64,000 nt of DNA. It comes from Agrypnia vestita (Eukaryota; Arthropoda; Insecta; Trichoptera; Phryganeidae). Below are positions 23,713-34,619 of the stretch, one piece after another. Numbering within the stretch: position 1 is the stretch's first letter; each line of letters starts with the position of its first letter. The notes under the pieces are model-generated. The model saw only the letters and a list, made by a program, of their open reading frames with translations. It had not been told where the DNA came from and searched no databases. The stretch is from assembly GCA_016648135.1 (NCBI GenBank), contig JADDOH010002031.1:1-64000 (forward strand), given 5' to 3'. The translations under genes were made by a program, and so were the position numbers.

Positions 23713-23949
23713 TTCAGCATAATAATGACATAAAATAGGAATCAAATACTTAAAATACAAATACAAATATATAAAGATAAATAGAATATAAAGTAAAAAG
23801 TAATAAAGCAGATGCGTAAGGAAAACATAATATAATAAAAATGTTATATATATATCTAAAAATGGGTAGCAAAAATTATAAAAAATCAGAAAACTATATT
23901 TTGTGGCATGCCATGACATTCAATTATGTCAAATATTATTTAGTTATTT
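23713..23949. other. Unassigned
   Basis: A+T-rich, nothing recognised. Confidence 0.3.
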
Positions 23950-24005
23950 ACTTCCATACACGTTTCCCATATACATAACTTCGGCTCTGTGAGACTTCTA
24001 AAATT
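23950..24005 (-). repeat. MITE family M, terminal fragment
   Basis: On the minus strand: TTTTAGAAGTCTCACAGAGC, CGAAGTTATG and ATATGGGAAACGTGTATGG, the terminal region of family M. Confidence 0.55.
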
Positions 24006-24844
24006 TATTGTTAATAATAATTATTTGAGAGTTACTGAGATAAAAATACTACCGCTTTTCCATAAAAGTAATAGCAAAGCAACCTAAGTTCTTAAATTTT
24101 CTTGTTGTGATTTTATATATTAAAAAAGAAACATAACCATTGCCTAATATTGGCATAGATTGACATAGGAGCAAAGAGGATGAAAATAATGTTCGAGTGA
24201 CTAATGCTGAACTGACTGATGAAAATTATCATAGAAATGTGCTACAGAATGTGAAATTAACATATCTTACAGACGATACAGGACCCCTGTGTAGACTCTT
24301 GATGCTACAGATTTTAATCAAATATAAGAAATTATAATAAACCTTTTTGAAATGTATTTTTTATTTTCTCTGTGCATTTTAGAAATACAAAGTCGAAATA
24401 TTGAAGATATTTTGTGGGCCATATGAAGCATCAGACCATTTTTGGCTACAAAAAACGCATATAATATGATCACCTGGTAACTATAGCCTTATTTAGGGTT
24501 AAAAATGAAATGATGTGAATAAGTATTACAAATTTTGAATCCAAAACTCAAGTCAACGACAAATAAGTTACCATCTCATATGAATGCTGCTGTTTTTAAA
24601 ATGAATTGTCACAAACAAGATACGCATGAACTAGAAATAATAAAAACAAACCTTTTCAATGATATTTTTCAACAAAATATATAAAAATGTTTAAGAGTAC
24701 ACATAGATTTAAAAAAATATATAATAACAGTGAAAAAATACATTCTACGTATATTTGATGAAATTATGGAAGAAAATGTTTATAAAGAAAATGATTTATT
24801 GGACCCCAAAACGTTTTTCAATCACACAAAATACAAATAAATTC
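24006..24844. other. Unassigned
   Basis: No supported gene or shared repeat. A+T-rich. Confidence 0.3.
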
Positions 24845-24975
24845 ACGTACGGACTTATCCGTAATCCTTCTGGTTTGTGTTTTCTGTGTTATTAGGTCGT
24901 GTTTTTACAACCTTTCTGGCCGACGTTTCGGATTCCATTGCAGGGTCTTTTATCAGCGCTGAAGTGTTGGTGTTG
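24845..24975 (-). mobile_element. Penelope-like element, 3' tail only
   Basis: On the minus strand: CCCTGCAATGGAATCCGAAA, CGTCGGCCAGAAAGGTTG and a distal part ACACAAACCAGAAGGATTAC. It aligns with the 3' tail of the larger copy at 34620-34745. No coding sequence remains. Confidence 0.65.
24917..24962 (-). ncRNA. Hammerhead-ribozyme-like motif in Penelope-like tail
   Basis: Minus strand: CTGATAA, a 19-base hairpin region around GACCCTGCAATGGAATC, then CGAAACGTC|GGC. The GAAAC-GTC part gives a two-pair stem III and the standard GUC cleavage triplet. The G of CTGATGA is replaced by A, which should weaken or abolish activity. Confidence 0.4.
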
Positions 24976-25337
24976 TTTTAAATTTAATTTGTTTAATTTA
25001 CCAATGAAGTATGTTCTTTAATTCCTGCGTGATGTTGTTTGGCTCTCGTAGCTCAGTGAATGGACACCCGCCGCTTACCCAGGACCGTTTTGTGAGTGGT
25101 CCCATATCGGTTCTATTCATTCTTCGCCAGGTTCCTCAACCTCAACATTCAACTCCCAACAAAATTTCAATTTATTTTTGGTCCATACATATTTACAAAT
25201 TTATAAATTACAAAATAGATCTATTAAAGAAAAAAATTATAGATTAGAAGGGAAAAGATGACAGTGATGGAGAAACAAAGAATAGAAAAACATTCCCTTA
25301 AAGGGAAGGACAGGACACAGAAATAAAGATGCTCTAT
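24976..25337. other. Unassigned
   Basis: Contains short frames only. Nothing recognised. Confidence 0.3.
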
Positions 25338-25470
25338 GGTCGTGTTGTAGCACAGTGGGTATGAGACTGGCATCTCAAACCGAGGTTTCCGGATTCAGTT
25401 CCCGGTGAAGTATTCACGATATAATAATGTTATTTCCTCATGGACTTTTGTAGCGTTCAAAATAAAAATA
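25338..25470 (+). repeat. SINE family B (tRNA-derived), head and part of body
   Basis: TTGTAGCACAGTGGGTATGA (A box region) and GGATTCAGTTCCCGGTGAAG (B box GGWTCxAxTCC) as in 47793-47890. The A+T-rich 3' part differs from the other copies. Confidence 0.65.
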
Positions 25471-26299
25471 TATATACACTTAAGGGATTACATCCTCCTG
25501 GAAGAGTTTATTTTAATTTTTTTTGGTGCCTATTTTCGAGGAGCTCCTCTTCCGTGACTGAGTTGTGATTTTTCCAAACGCAGGTTTTTTCTAGATAGAT
25601 AGGAATATCGTATTCTTATAAAGAATTTAAATACCTATAATGTCAGTATGTCAGACATAATGCGATTATTTATTTAAATTTTCCAATAAAATAAAAGTTT
25701 AATATGTATAAAAATAAAAAACAGCCCAATTTACACTCAAACTTTACTCTCCTATAGTTATGTAATACCTTCAATTACAACCGATTATTTTTAAATTAAT
25801 GAAACGACTTAATCCAATTTCTTACGTCAATTACGACACAAACTCCCTAGCTAAAGTATGAATAAAAATGAAATGCTGTCTGAATCATTATTGGCTCATT
25901 CTATAATCATTATACATTTCGACCATTATATAAATCACGGTGAACCAAAAGGCGTCCCACTAATTATAATGAAAGGTTTTCTTTCGTGGTTTCCCGCTTA
26001 CAGGTTGCATGATGAATAAGCGCCATCTTTTGCTTGTCTCGCAAAACTTTACACAATAAAAATGATCGACGGCGAACGGATTTCTTAATTAATTGTGCCT
26101 TTAAACTGTGCACAAAAGGTAACTTGTGCCGCGGCCTGAAAGGAATGGAACGTAATCAAAGTAAAAGCATTCGTTATGTTGTCTCAGATCATCAGTAATC
26201 GGAGATTGCTTCAATAAAAATATATATATGGGACACGGAGTGTCCCAAAAATTAAAACATAATTTTTTTCACAAAAAAAGAATAAGATTACTTAAATTT
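25471..26299. other. Unassigned, with a G+C-richer patch
   Basis: 25960-26190 is somewhat G+C-richer (for example AACTTGTGCCGCGGCCTGAA) and not shared with other repeats. No coding frame. Confidence 0.3.
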
Positions 26300-26480
26300 A
26301 TGTACAGGGTTATTTGTAAAACATTAATAACCTCGCAGGACCATATTCCTGCCTTGATTATGAGTCGAAAATGTTCAAGCTATTATGACCTAATATCAAT
26401 AGTTACGGAGATATGCGACATCAAATTTTTGCACTTTTTTTCAATATTTCTGGCTTATTTTTTGTAAAACTTTGGACTAT
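26300..26480 (+). repeat. Foldback family N, single diverged arm
   Basis: ATTCCTGCCTTGATTATGAG, AAAATGTTCAAGCTATTATG and GTTACGGAGATATGCGACAT align with the arm of the 15868-16395 element. The other arm is absent. Confidence 0.65.
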
Positions 26481-26574
26481 CATTATCATTATACATAATA
26501 TTATTATACTCACGTAAAGGTAACAAAGTTGATTAACTTTTTCAAAAAAAGAAAAATAATTTTTTGGTGGCAGT

Positions 26575-26885
26575 ATTAATATAATTAATAAAAAATAACC
26601 CATATAAACCAAGTTTTTATTATACTTCCTTTCTATTTACTAGTGGAAACTGGTTTGGCGCTTAACCTACGTTGTATGAAAAATAAAATAAAATCCAAAA
26701 ATTTATTATTTTTTTTTAATGAAAATTTGACAGATCTTCTTGATCGACGCCACGAGTCTGCTTGCCAAGTTTCATCTCGATTGAATCACGGAAAAAGGGT
26801 CAAAAATCGATCCAAAGTTTTTGTTGACGGCAAGCAAGCAGACGCCACGAGTTTATATAAAGGGAGTAAAAATGGTACTTTGTTT
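26575..26885 (+). repeat. Dispersed repeat E, copy 1
   Basis: Contains ATAACCCATATAAACCAAGT, CACGAGTCTGCTTGCCAAGT, TTTCATCTCGATTGAATCAC and AAAATCGATCCAAAGTTTTT, ending AAAGGGAGTAAAAATGG. Copies lie at 56740-56860 and 59275-59735 in the same orientation. The 86-codon frame in it is not conserved between copies and is not a gene. Confidence 0.7.
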
Positions 26886-26903
26886 TCACCGCTTATATTA
26901 TAG

Positions 26904-27010
26904 AAAAATATCAATATTTTTCAGAGCCCATGGCCCCTTAATGTATACACAAATATACATTATATCCTGACCAAGGGGCCATGGGCTCTGAAACATTTTG
27001 ATATTTTTAA
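26904..27010. repeat. Palindrome with perfect 21 bp inner arms
   Basis: TCAGAGCCCATGGCCCCTT (26922-26940) and its exact complement at 26973-26992 frame a spacer of about 32 bases. Weaker pairing continues outward to about 26904 and 27010. The arms are G+C-rich against a very A+T-rich background. Confidence 0.8.
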
Positions 27011-28009
27011 ATGAAAGTTCATTTTTTATTAATTTTGTTAATGTTTTTTACCTTAATTTTAATGAAATATTGTGGTTTTAGTAACGTAAAATTAACACAA
27101 CTTAGTGAACTCTTTCTAAATGCATTACAAAAATTTAAATTTTTTTCAATATGCCATTTTTAACGTAGAAACTGTAACAAACTATCTACTGTGATACAAA
27201 ATTTGTGTTTTTTATTGATGAAATTACAAATATTTTTAACGTTTATAACCACGCTACGAAAATTAAAAGAAATCCACATCAATCTTTCTTGTGCCACTAG
27301 AAGGAAGGCGGGGGCATGCATTCCAATTAAAATAAATCGCTCCACTGTCAAATCGCCAGGCAGGTAAAACGCACCGCACGGTAAGGTAAACAGGAGTATA
27401 TTATTTTTATTATTAATTGATATAAAAGTCCAATAAATCAATACTATCGTCTCTTAAACAAATTTATAAGAAAATTTGTGTTTAACCTCTTGAGTTTTTT
27501 CATTTAACGGACGGTTTCGAAAACCATAATTTATTTGATCAGTTTTTTATTATCCTGAGTATGGAAATTTGAAAATGAATAACAATAATATTTTTTAATT
27601 AAGTATTTAAAATACTGCACACTCTGCCTATCCTGATTTAATACTTTCATGTTTTTACTGATACGCGTATAATTTTAAACTCGTGTTATTTATTCTAAAC
27701 AATGCATAATTATTAAAAGAGTAAAATTAATTATCAAAATGCTCATTAAACTTCATTTTTTATCACTACTTAATATACACAAACATTCATTTAATTTTCT
27801 TATATAGGTATATACCTAAATATACTTTTTAACTGCGCTATTATATATACATTTTGTTACTATTCATGCGTATGATTTTTAATATATATTACTTTACTTT
27901 CACTATTTCTTTTGTATTATACAATATATACTGTTCTTATTATCCAAATTTTATATTTATATACTCAATTAATAAATTAATTAATCTTATAGTTATATAG
28001 TATTTGTTG
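27011..28009. other. Very A+T-rich stretch
   Basis: 27880-28010 is T-rich and may be part of a LINE 3' UTR that ends at about 28135. The minus-strand frame 27160-27441 has no recognisable domain. Confidence 0.3.
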
Positions 28010-28135
28010 TATATCTTTATTTTGTTCTCATTATATTGTTCAGCTGCTCATCTCGGCTCAGGTTCTTCAAAGGTGAGATGAGCAGCTCTATCTCCTATGT
28101 TATGTAACAAGATAAAGATAAATAAATAAATAAAA
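28010..28135 (+). repeat. Hairpin followed by (AAAT)n tail, probable LINE 3' end
   Basis: AGCTGCTCATCTC (28042-28054) pairs with GAGATGAGCAGCT (28074-28086) across a 19-base loop, and outer pairing TATCTTTATTTTGTT / AACAAGATAAAGATA extends the stem. An AAATAAATAAATA tail follows directly. A stable hairpin just before a simple-repeat tail fits a LINE 3' UTR recognised by its reverse transcriptase; that role is an inference. Confidence 0.5.
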
Positions 28136-29204
28136 ATAAAAATAAATAAATTAATTAATTAATAATAAGGTTTTAATTTATAAATGACTTCATACCTGTT
28201 TTACTCATATCAACTTTTGAAATAACTAATCACGAAAATTAAAAAAAAGTTGACGGACAACTAGCAAGTTCGATGAGAATCTTTACAAAATCGGTGATGA
28301 AATCTTAACGATCGCCTAGATATTTTTAACGGGGGTAAAAATAACGTCCATCGTAAATGCCAGGATACGTTCTTGTCGTGTTACCTGCCCCGAAACCGGG
28401 ACTCAAGTTATTGTTTGGGGTTGTTCACCTTACCGTTTCCAAGGAAAAAATCCAATCCGAATGCCTAAAAACTCATTACCAAAGTGCTTTTTACGAGATA
28501 CGTCCACAAACCGGTGCGACCCGACTGAGAACAAAGCCAGTTGATAAGGGTTGCGAACTTGCATTTAATTCAAAAAAAGGACTTAGGTTATTTTAATTTG
28601 ATTAAATGTAGATTTGAGTCTTAGTTACTTTTATATATGTGCTTAACAGTTTTGTATAATTAAAATCGTGTTTTCAATTTTATAAATGTATGTAAATAAT
28701 TTAAATTAGCCACATTAACTTCAAAGTGCTATCATTATTAAGCAGAAATTTTGTTTGTTTGAAACAGCAAAAAATATCATACGTCGTGATATTAACATAG
28801 CTTATATAGAGAAATGAAATAATAAAAATTCAATTTAGTGTCAAAAGGACAACGATTTTTTCCGTTTTTTTTTTAAATTTTTTATATAAAAAATAAAACA
28901 TGTATTTGAATGTGCTGAATCTCATTTTGAATAGATAATTTGTTGATTTTTTTTTCATTTGAAAGCATAACTTTTTGGGAGGGAATATATAGTAGCCTAA
29001 ATAACTTTATGCACTCCAATCTACACTCCGCTTATTCGATTCATGACAACGATTGTATACATATTGAAAAACATTATTTGTTGCTGTAAACTTCATGTCA
29101 GTAAAAAAATACACCCAAAAAAACACAAGCGTGGTCATGACAGGTAATACAATTTTTAAAATTTAAAGTGTGTATGATTTTTTCACTTAATTAGTAAACT
29201 TATA
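28136..29204. other. Unassigned
   Basis: 28357-28596 is open for 79 codons (begins MPGYVLVVLPAPKPG) with higher G+C than its flanks but no family resemblance. No splice or promoter context supports it. Confidence 0.3.
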
Positions 29205-29340
29205 CATATGTACCTATGTTAATTAGTTCCATTTGGACTCAACCTTCTGCATGACAAGATAGTAAAATTAAGACAGTCTATTTTATATTGTCTTGTTCGG
29301 CAGAATGTTGTGCCTAAGCGAAATTAGTTAACATAGCATA
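29205..29340. repeat. Foldback repeat with about 60 bp arms
   Basis: Left arm ACCTATGTTAATTAGTTCCA ... CAACCTTCTGCATGACAAGA and right arm TGTCTTGTTCGGCAGAATGT ... GAAATTAGTTAACATAGC are reverse complements with moderate divergence and a few indels. The loop is about 15 bases. Confidence 0.7.
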
Positions 29341-31127
29341 CCCTTATAAAGTGGTTTTAATCTAAATATCGTATTTTAAAATTATAATGTCAAGTCACAA
29401 ATTGAATTTTTGTAAATTATATATAATTTTAAATCGTGTAATTTTTATTTATTTTACGGTTACATATTTTTTTCTTTGTATTATTTATTTTAATTTCTCG
29501 CGTGTAATTTTATCACATAGCCTTGGAGAACATCTATTGTACAGTTCGCTTAAAACCTTTTGATATGTTTATTGTACACCATACCCTATTGTTTTACCCT
29601 AGAAGCCCTGAAGAGTGTTAATTAATAAATAATAAAAATATTAATTAATGTCCCAGTAAGCCTTTCACGTCTTTCACTCGGCTTCTGAATATGACTTTAT
29701 TTAAATTTTTAATAGCATTACAATATTAATTATTTTAATAGTGTCTACCGACTGTACAAAAACAAAAAAATTAAAGACTTTTATTAAACGATATCATTTT
29801 TTTTAGATTAAAGCTCTGAGATAACTTTATTTATTTCCGGTGTTTTAATTTTATTTATAACACAGTATTCGAAATAATACATGAAAAATTAAACCTGAAT
29901 CGGGCAAAATTAGATTTATTTGAAGAAAATTCGTTAACAAATCCAATTCATTATGATTATTATTAAATTTAAATTAATTCACTATTTTAGTTTACAAACT
30001 AACTTGATAATTAATTTTAAAGTGTCAAGTTTAATTATGATTATTAATAGATACGACGAAAAGTAAAAACTCTTGGGACTCTAAAATGTTTTCGAAGAAA
30101 CCTTGGCTGAGACTCGATTTTTCAAGATTAAGATGAACGGATCCAGAGAAGAATTTGAGACAAGGAAGTCTGGATAAAGTTTTTCCAGTCAACCTGGATA
30201 GCTCTTAGCGCAGGATCATGATGATGATAAAATAACCTACATGGCAAAGATAAGTTATTGAAAATAAATAGTTCATAAGCGTTAACTTAAAAACCGAAGT
30301 ATAGAAGTGTAATTTTTTTTAAATGTAAATAAAATACAATATTTTTGCAAGATATATTGAAAATGACCAGGGATTCATTTTTTAAAATAATATTTTGGTT
30401 TGATTTTATTAATTTTATGTTATATATTCTATGTAACATTTATAAAGCGAGTATATTAGAGTATTTTAACATTGCAGATATTATGTCGAACAAAATGTGA
30501 TGACTTCAGTTGCAATCAAGTATTACGGAATACATTTTATTTTATGCAATAAATATGTTTTTACTAATAGGTTCAATGTGCCCCAAATTATTGGGTACTC
30601 GCATGGTGAAAATTTCAACGAGATATTTTCTAAAGGTAGCCTAATATTTAATTTTCCCATCGAAATAAAATTTTCACTGTTTTAATACTACAGGTATGTA
30701 TGTGTATACATTTACCTCAGTGCTTCTATTTATAAGCGTCATGAAGGTAACAAATGTAAATATAATATTTTTAACCTTTATGGCACACTGAAAAACCAGT
30801 AAAAGTAACTTTAAGTAGCAAGTAGGTAATTTAGTGTGTAAAGAATAGCTATCTTGAAGAAATTTCTTGCCCAACTATAAAAGAAGATTACACGTGACTA
30901 CTGTAAACATTTCTAAAAGCTGAACGCTACGCTGCAAGTGGTAGACACAATTTACGAATAAAGCGGTAAAGACCCAGATCTTACGCGCTGTCATTAAATT
31001 TAAAATTCTAATAATTTTTTTATGTTGAGTTTTGAAAGTTTTCATGGAAAAAATATTTTAATTCCTTTTATCTTACATATTGTATACCGGCGTTTAGCAT
31101 ACACAGTTACATATTCTATAATACTAC
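29341..31127. other. A+T-rich stretch, traces of LINE 3' ends
   Basis: 29560-29640 ends in AATAAATAATAAAAATATT and 30200-30225 in AGCGCAGGATCATGATGATG, both resembling LINE 3' tails with simple repeats, without enough coding sequence to classify. The plus-strand frame 30497-30685 has no known motif. Confidence 0.3.
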
Positions 31128-31440
31128 CCGTGAAAAATCACGGAACATAATAATCAATTTTCCTAATGTCGATGTTCGTAACTCGCTGGAATTACTACAA
31201 CAACACTGATGATGACTAGCCATTGATGAGGCCCGGGCGCCTGAGTGTGACACGTCAATGAGCGCACGGCTCATGCTACACGCAACGGTCCTAATTAATT
31301 ATAATTATTTCCTGTGATTTTTACGCGCTTACGGCTGGTATTTAATAACGACCTGAGCCAAGCGCTGATTGACATGTCACGCTCGGGCGCTCGGATCTCA
31401 TAAGCAGCTAGTCATCATCAGTATTGTTGTAATTCAAGCC
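31128..31440. repeat. Foldback element with hairpin terminus (family H)
   Basis: Left arm ACAACAACACTGATGATGAC ... GGGCGCCTGAGTGTGACACG and right arm CATGTCACGCTCGGGCGCTC ... TCATCATCAGTATTGTTGT form an imperfect inverted repeat (31190-31290 against 31350-31435). The left end also carries CCCGTGAAAAATCACGG. A single-arm relative lies at 45105-45245. Confidence 0.65.
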
Positions 31441-32164
31441 TTATTCTAGCCAGTTACAGATAAACAGACATTAGAAATCACCGTATCAAATTATTTAATA
31501 TTAAATCTAAAAATCTCTTCCGACGGCAGTAAAATACATTTATAGTCCACCTATTTATGAAGGTGTGAGACACCTCGGGGAGAAGGAGTTACAAGCACCA
31601 CTCTATTTCAGTCAGAAATTATTATTCATGACATTTAAAATTTCAAAATCCTGCCACTCTTTTTCAACCGTGAAACACGATAAACAGATATATCACGGCC
31701 CGGGTTTAAAAAGGTGTGAATGACACCAATACACAACGTACACAGGGTAGGTTGATAATCGATCCCTACCTCAGAATAACATTTATGTATGATTTTATAT
31801 AATTTATTTGATATATTGTGATTTTAATTAAATAACTGTTACATAGCTATAAAACTACACCGACACTCAGGAACGTGCCCAAGGGCTAGTTGAGTGGCGA
31901 TTCCAAAAATCGTACTCAAGTTAAAAGAAAAATATGTATATGTAAATTTGGATTCTAAATAAATAAAAAAAATACCTAGCTAGGCAGGTACTGGCCAATA
32001 GGTTTATCAATATTATTGTAATCAATAAATGTTTTTGTTGGTGTATAAAAAATATCACATTACCAATAAATGGCACTGAACAGACTAGAAGTTTCATAGT
32101 ACGACAAATTTCTATGCACTTTTTCAAGCATAGCCAAAAACCTCGATCCATCTGTCAATTAATT
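31441..32164. other. Unassigned
   Basis: Nothing recognised. Short frames only. Confidence 0.3.
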
Positions 32165-32700
32165 TATCATCATCATCATCATCTTTATCCCTTTGTCTTT
32201 GTAGGGTCGGAGACCCAAAGACTCAACAAGGTGTTTCCATATTCCTCTACTTCCGCATGAGTCAACCAGTCTAGACCAATTCTGTTTGCAAAGATATTTT
32301 TTGTTGTTTCTCTCAGCTTAATTTGAAGTGACCCTCTAGCCGTCTTCCTTTCGGGGTTGCCAAGAAGATTATTCTTAGAATTTGTTCCTCTAACATTCTT
32401 AGTACATGTCCAAGCCACTTCATTTGTGATTTTTCTACGTGTAAGAGTAGGGGCCCCATGCGGATTGTGGGCCTTATGTCGGCACTTCTCACTCTGTCCA
32501 TCAGTGTGACTCCCGCTACCCCCCCTAGAAAATTCATCTCGGTAGCCTGAATCGTTGTTCCCACTCTCTCCGCCATGATTCAAATTTGATGGCCATATAT
32601 ATGTAGGGTGGGCCTGTACACAGATTTTAAAACAGACAGTTTTGTCTTGACACTAAGCTCTGATTTTGACACCGCATTATTATAGAGAACGTTGAAGGCC
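32165..32700 (-). mobile_element. LINE ORF2 C-terminal region with (GAT)n tail (minus strand)
   Basis: Minus strand: LQPAFNVLYNNAVSKSELSV, KTKLSVLKSVYRPTL, then MAERVGTTIQATEMNFLGGV, AGVTLMDRVRSADIRPTI, KSQMKWLGHVLRMLEEQILR and, after a frameshift, LGNPERKTARGSLQIKLRET, ending GLDWLTHAEVEEYGN. The blocks are the KTKLS.....YRP.L.YG..., TLMDRVR..DIR and KWLGHVLRM elements of LINE ORF2 tails. The 3' end is (GAT)6 at 32168-32185. 60300-60812 is a second copy. Truncated with a frameshift. Confidence 0.8.
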
Positions 32701-33450
32701 GGCTGCAGCTCCCATTATTTTATCTATTTCACTTTCCTGCCTCCCGTCGCTAGAAAATTCCACCATTAATTTACAAAACATTTTATTAATTTTTCTAAAC
32801 CTATTATATCCCATACTCATTTAAATTAGAAAATTAGAAACTAGCATAATTTGCGTATGACAAAAATGCAGGGTGACATATTTGAATACTATTAATTATC
32901 TGGCTAAAAGCGTCAATCCCACAGTTAATTTATGATTTTGAATTTACATTAAAAGTTTGCGTTTTTGAAGCATTTAATTAAAATCATATCTATTTAAAAA
33001 AATCCATAAAAAAATATCAAATTTCATCCATTAAATAGTGGTGCTTTTACTTATAATCCTCTTATACCTAATAACCATTTTTGTAGATATTCTCCTTAGT
33101 TCTAACAGATTTCAATAAAACCGTTCCGAAAATTTAATCCAATTAATATTTCAGGTTAATTCGTTAATCTGTCCGACTCGCTGTTGTGTTTCAAGATGGC
33201 AGCTGTTCAAAAACTATAAATGTTCTTATATTTTAATTGAATTAGCGTTAATGTTGTAAAAATTATTCCTGATTATCATTAAATTGCGTAAAATAGGAAT
33301 ATAAACCTTGTTTTCTCTCCTTGAGTTTAATTATAAATTTATATTTTAATACTCGTGTTTTGAGAATACCAGAAACTCTCAGTTCAATGTTTAATATTCT
33401 CTATTCGAGTAGTAAGTAATATATCAAATTATATTTTTTATTATTATAAT
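32701..33450. other. Unassigned
   Basis: Nothing recognised beyond A+T-rich DNA. Confidence 0.3.
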
Positions 33451-33610
33451 GCTTTGAGAGGCCACGAGACACAATTGCAGAAGCGAAACACATTACAAAA
33501 CACCCAAGCTTGGGTAAATCACATATTTTTATTGTGACCTCACCGGGAAACGGATCCGGAACCCACGGCGCAAGAAGACAGTGTCTTATTCACTGGGCTA
33601 CGAGGGCCGT
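33451..33610 (-). repeat. SINE family B, full length
   Basis: Minus strand: ACGGCCCTCGTAGCCCAGTG head with A box, a B box region GGATCCGTTTCCCGGTGAGG, then a body AATAAAAATATGTGATTTAC, CCAAGCTTGGGTGTTTTGTA and the end TTCTGCAATTGTGTCTCGTG. The B box has drifted from GGTTCGATTCC. Used with 47793-47890 and 52284-52436 to define the family. Confidence 0.8.
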
Positions 33611-33842
33611 ACTCTTAATAATGATATTATAATTTTATGTTCAACTAACCTAGAGATAGCATATTTTATGTTTTTCACCCAATTTAATAAATAGAAATGA
33701 ATAGGTTTAGGCTTAATAAAACTGATTTCTAACCGTGTACTGCAAAGGATTTTTTTAAACGTATATTTTTTATTGCGTGATTAATCATAATATTATTTTT
33801 TAATGTTTGCAATCAAGCATTAAAAAAATATGTAATTCATAT

Positions 33843-34072
33843 AAAATTACTTTGTTAACACCACTTTTTTATTGAAAAAAATTCAACATGTTTCGAAGCT
33901 TCTTCAATGGCTTCTTCGTCAGGATAAGAAAAATAAAATTTAAAAATCGAAGTACAGATAATCAAAATATTAAAATTTTATTTTATTTTTGTTATCCTGT
34001 CGAAGAAGCCATTGGCTTCGAAACATGTTGAATTTTTTTCAATAAAAAAGTGGTGTCTACAAAGTTATTTTA
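33843..34072. mobile_element. 230 bp foldback element with hammerhead-like cores in both arms
   Basis: Left arm from AAATTACTTTGTTAACACCA and right arm ending GGTGTCTACAAAGTTATTTT are reverse complements along about 95 bp, with a loop of about 45 bases. Each arm holds CTGWCGA-hairpin-CGAAACATGTTG, reading outward from the centre: minus strand in the left arm, plus strand in the right arm. The outer sequence TTGAATTTTTTTCAATAAAA is also inverted. No protein coding. Confidence 0.85.
33882..33928 (-). ncRNA. Hammerhead-ribozyme-like motif, left arm
   Basis: Minus strand: CTGACGA (33922-33916), stem II GAAGC/GCTTC, then GAAAC-AT-GT-T|GAAT. All invariant core positions (CUGA, GA, GAAA, U before the H) are present. 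Stem III is two pairs with an AT loop. Stem I is weak as read (TC/GA). The right arm at 33992-34032 (+) has a perfect 6-bp stem II (GAAGCC/GGCTTC) but CTGTCGA, one core change. Confidence 0.45.
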
Positions 34073-34310
34073 TAAAAATTATAATTATGTCACCACAAAA
34101 TAATTTTGCTATATTTGAAGAAGAAAAAAAAATATATTTAATAATTTTGTCTTCTTTCTTATTTCAACTATCAAAAAGAGTCATATTTTAACTGCATATA
34201 AGATTAAACTACGCAACTATAAACTAAAGACTTAAAAAATGTATACTTCGTTTGAAATATCTTAGTTTAATTTGATGATATAAAAACGCTCGAGTCAGCT
34301 GTTTACTTTG
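34073..34310. other. Unassigned
   Basis: Nothing recognised. Confidence 0.3.
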
Positions 34311-34532
34311 TCAAGAAAACAATACATTTTGTGTTACGTGCTCTAATGATATCATTTCTCTTACATCAGGAAGAAGACGACGTATCCTGCAGTTATAGAT
34401 GGCACTCACCTCTGGATGCTGGGATATTTGATCCGCTGTATTACGGCAGAGCATTTTACCAATTGACGAAGGAAAAATTCTGCTTTCTGCGATCACCTTA
34501 ATTAAAATTCTCTGCTGTAGTTTAAGCTCCAT
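34311..34532 (-). other. Unrecognised 73-codon open frame, possible exon
   Basis: Minus strand, starting MELKLQQRILIKVIAESRIF, with balanced codon use compared with the surrounding DNA. Internally CATCCAGAG|GTGAGTG (minus, near 34413) is a close match to a 5' splice donor, so a spliced exon encoding about 40 residues is conceivable. No domain is recognised and no partner exon is visible. It lies about 90 bases downstream of the Penelope-like element's 3' end. May be chance. Confidence 0.2.
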
Positions 34533-34619
34533 TTTTTACGTATTTGTCTTAAAAATTTCTCACAAGAATTGTAATTATATGTCAATATTATGAAATTAAA
34601 AAATTTAAAATGTCCTTAG

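Noticed and set aside
28357..28596. Host gene encoding a 79-residue protein
   Set aside because: No homology recognised, no promoter or splice context, and similar-length frames are expected by chance in a G+C-richer patch.
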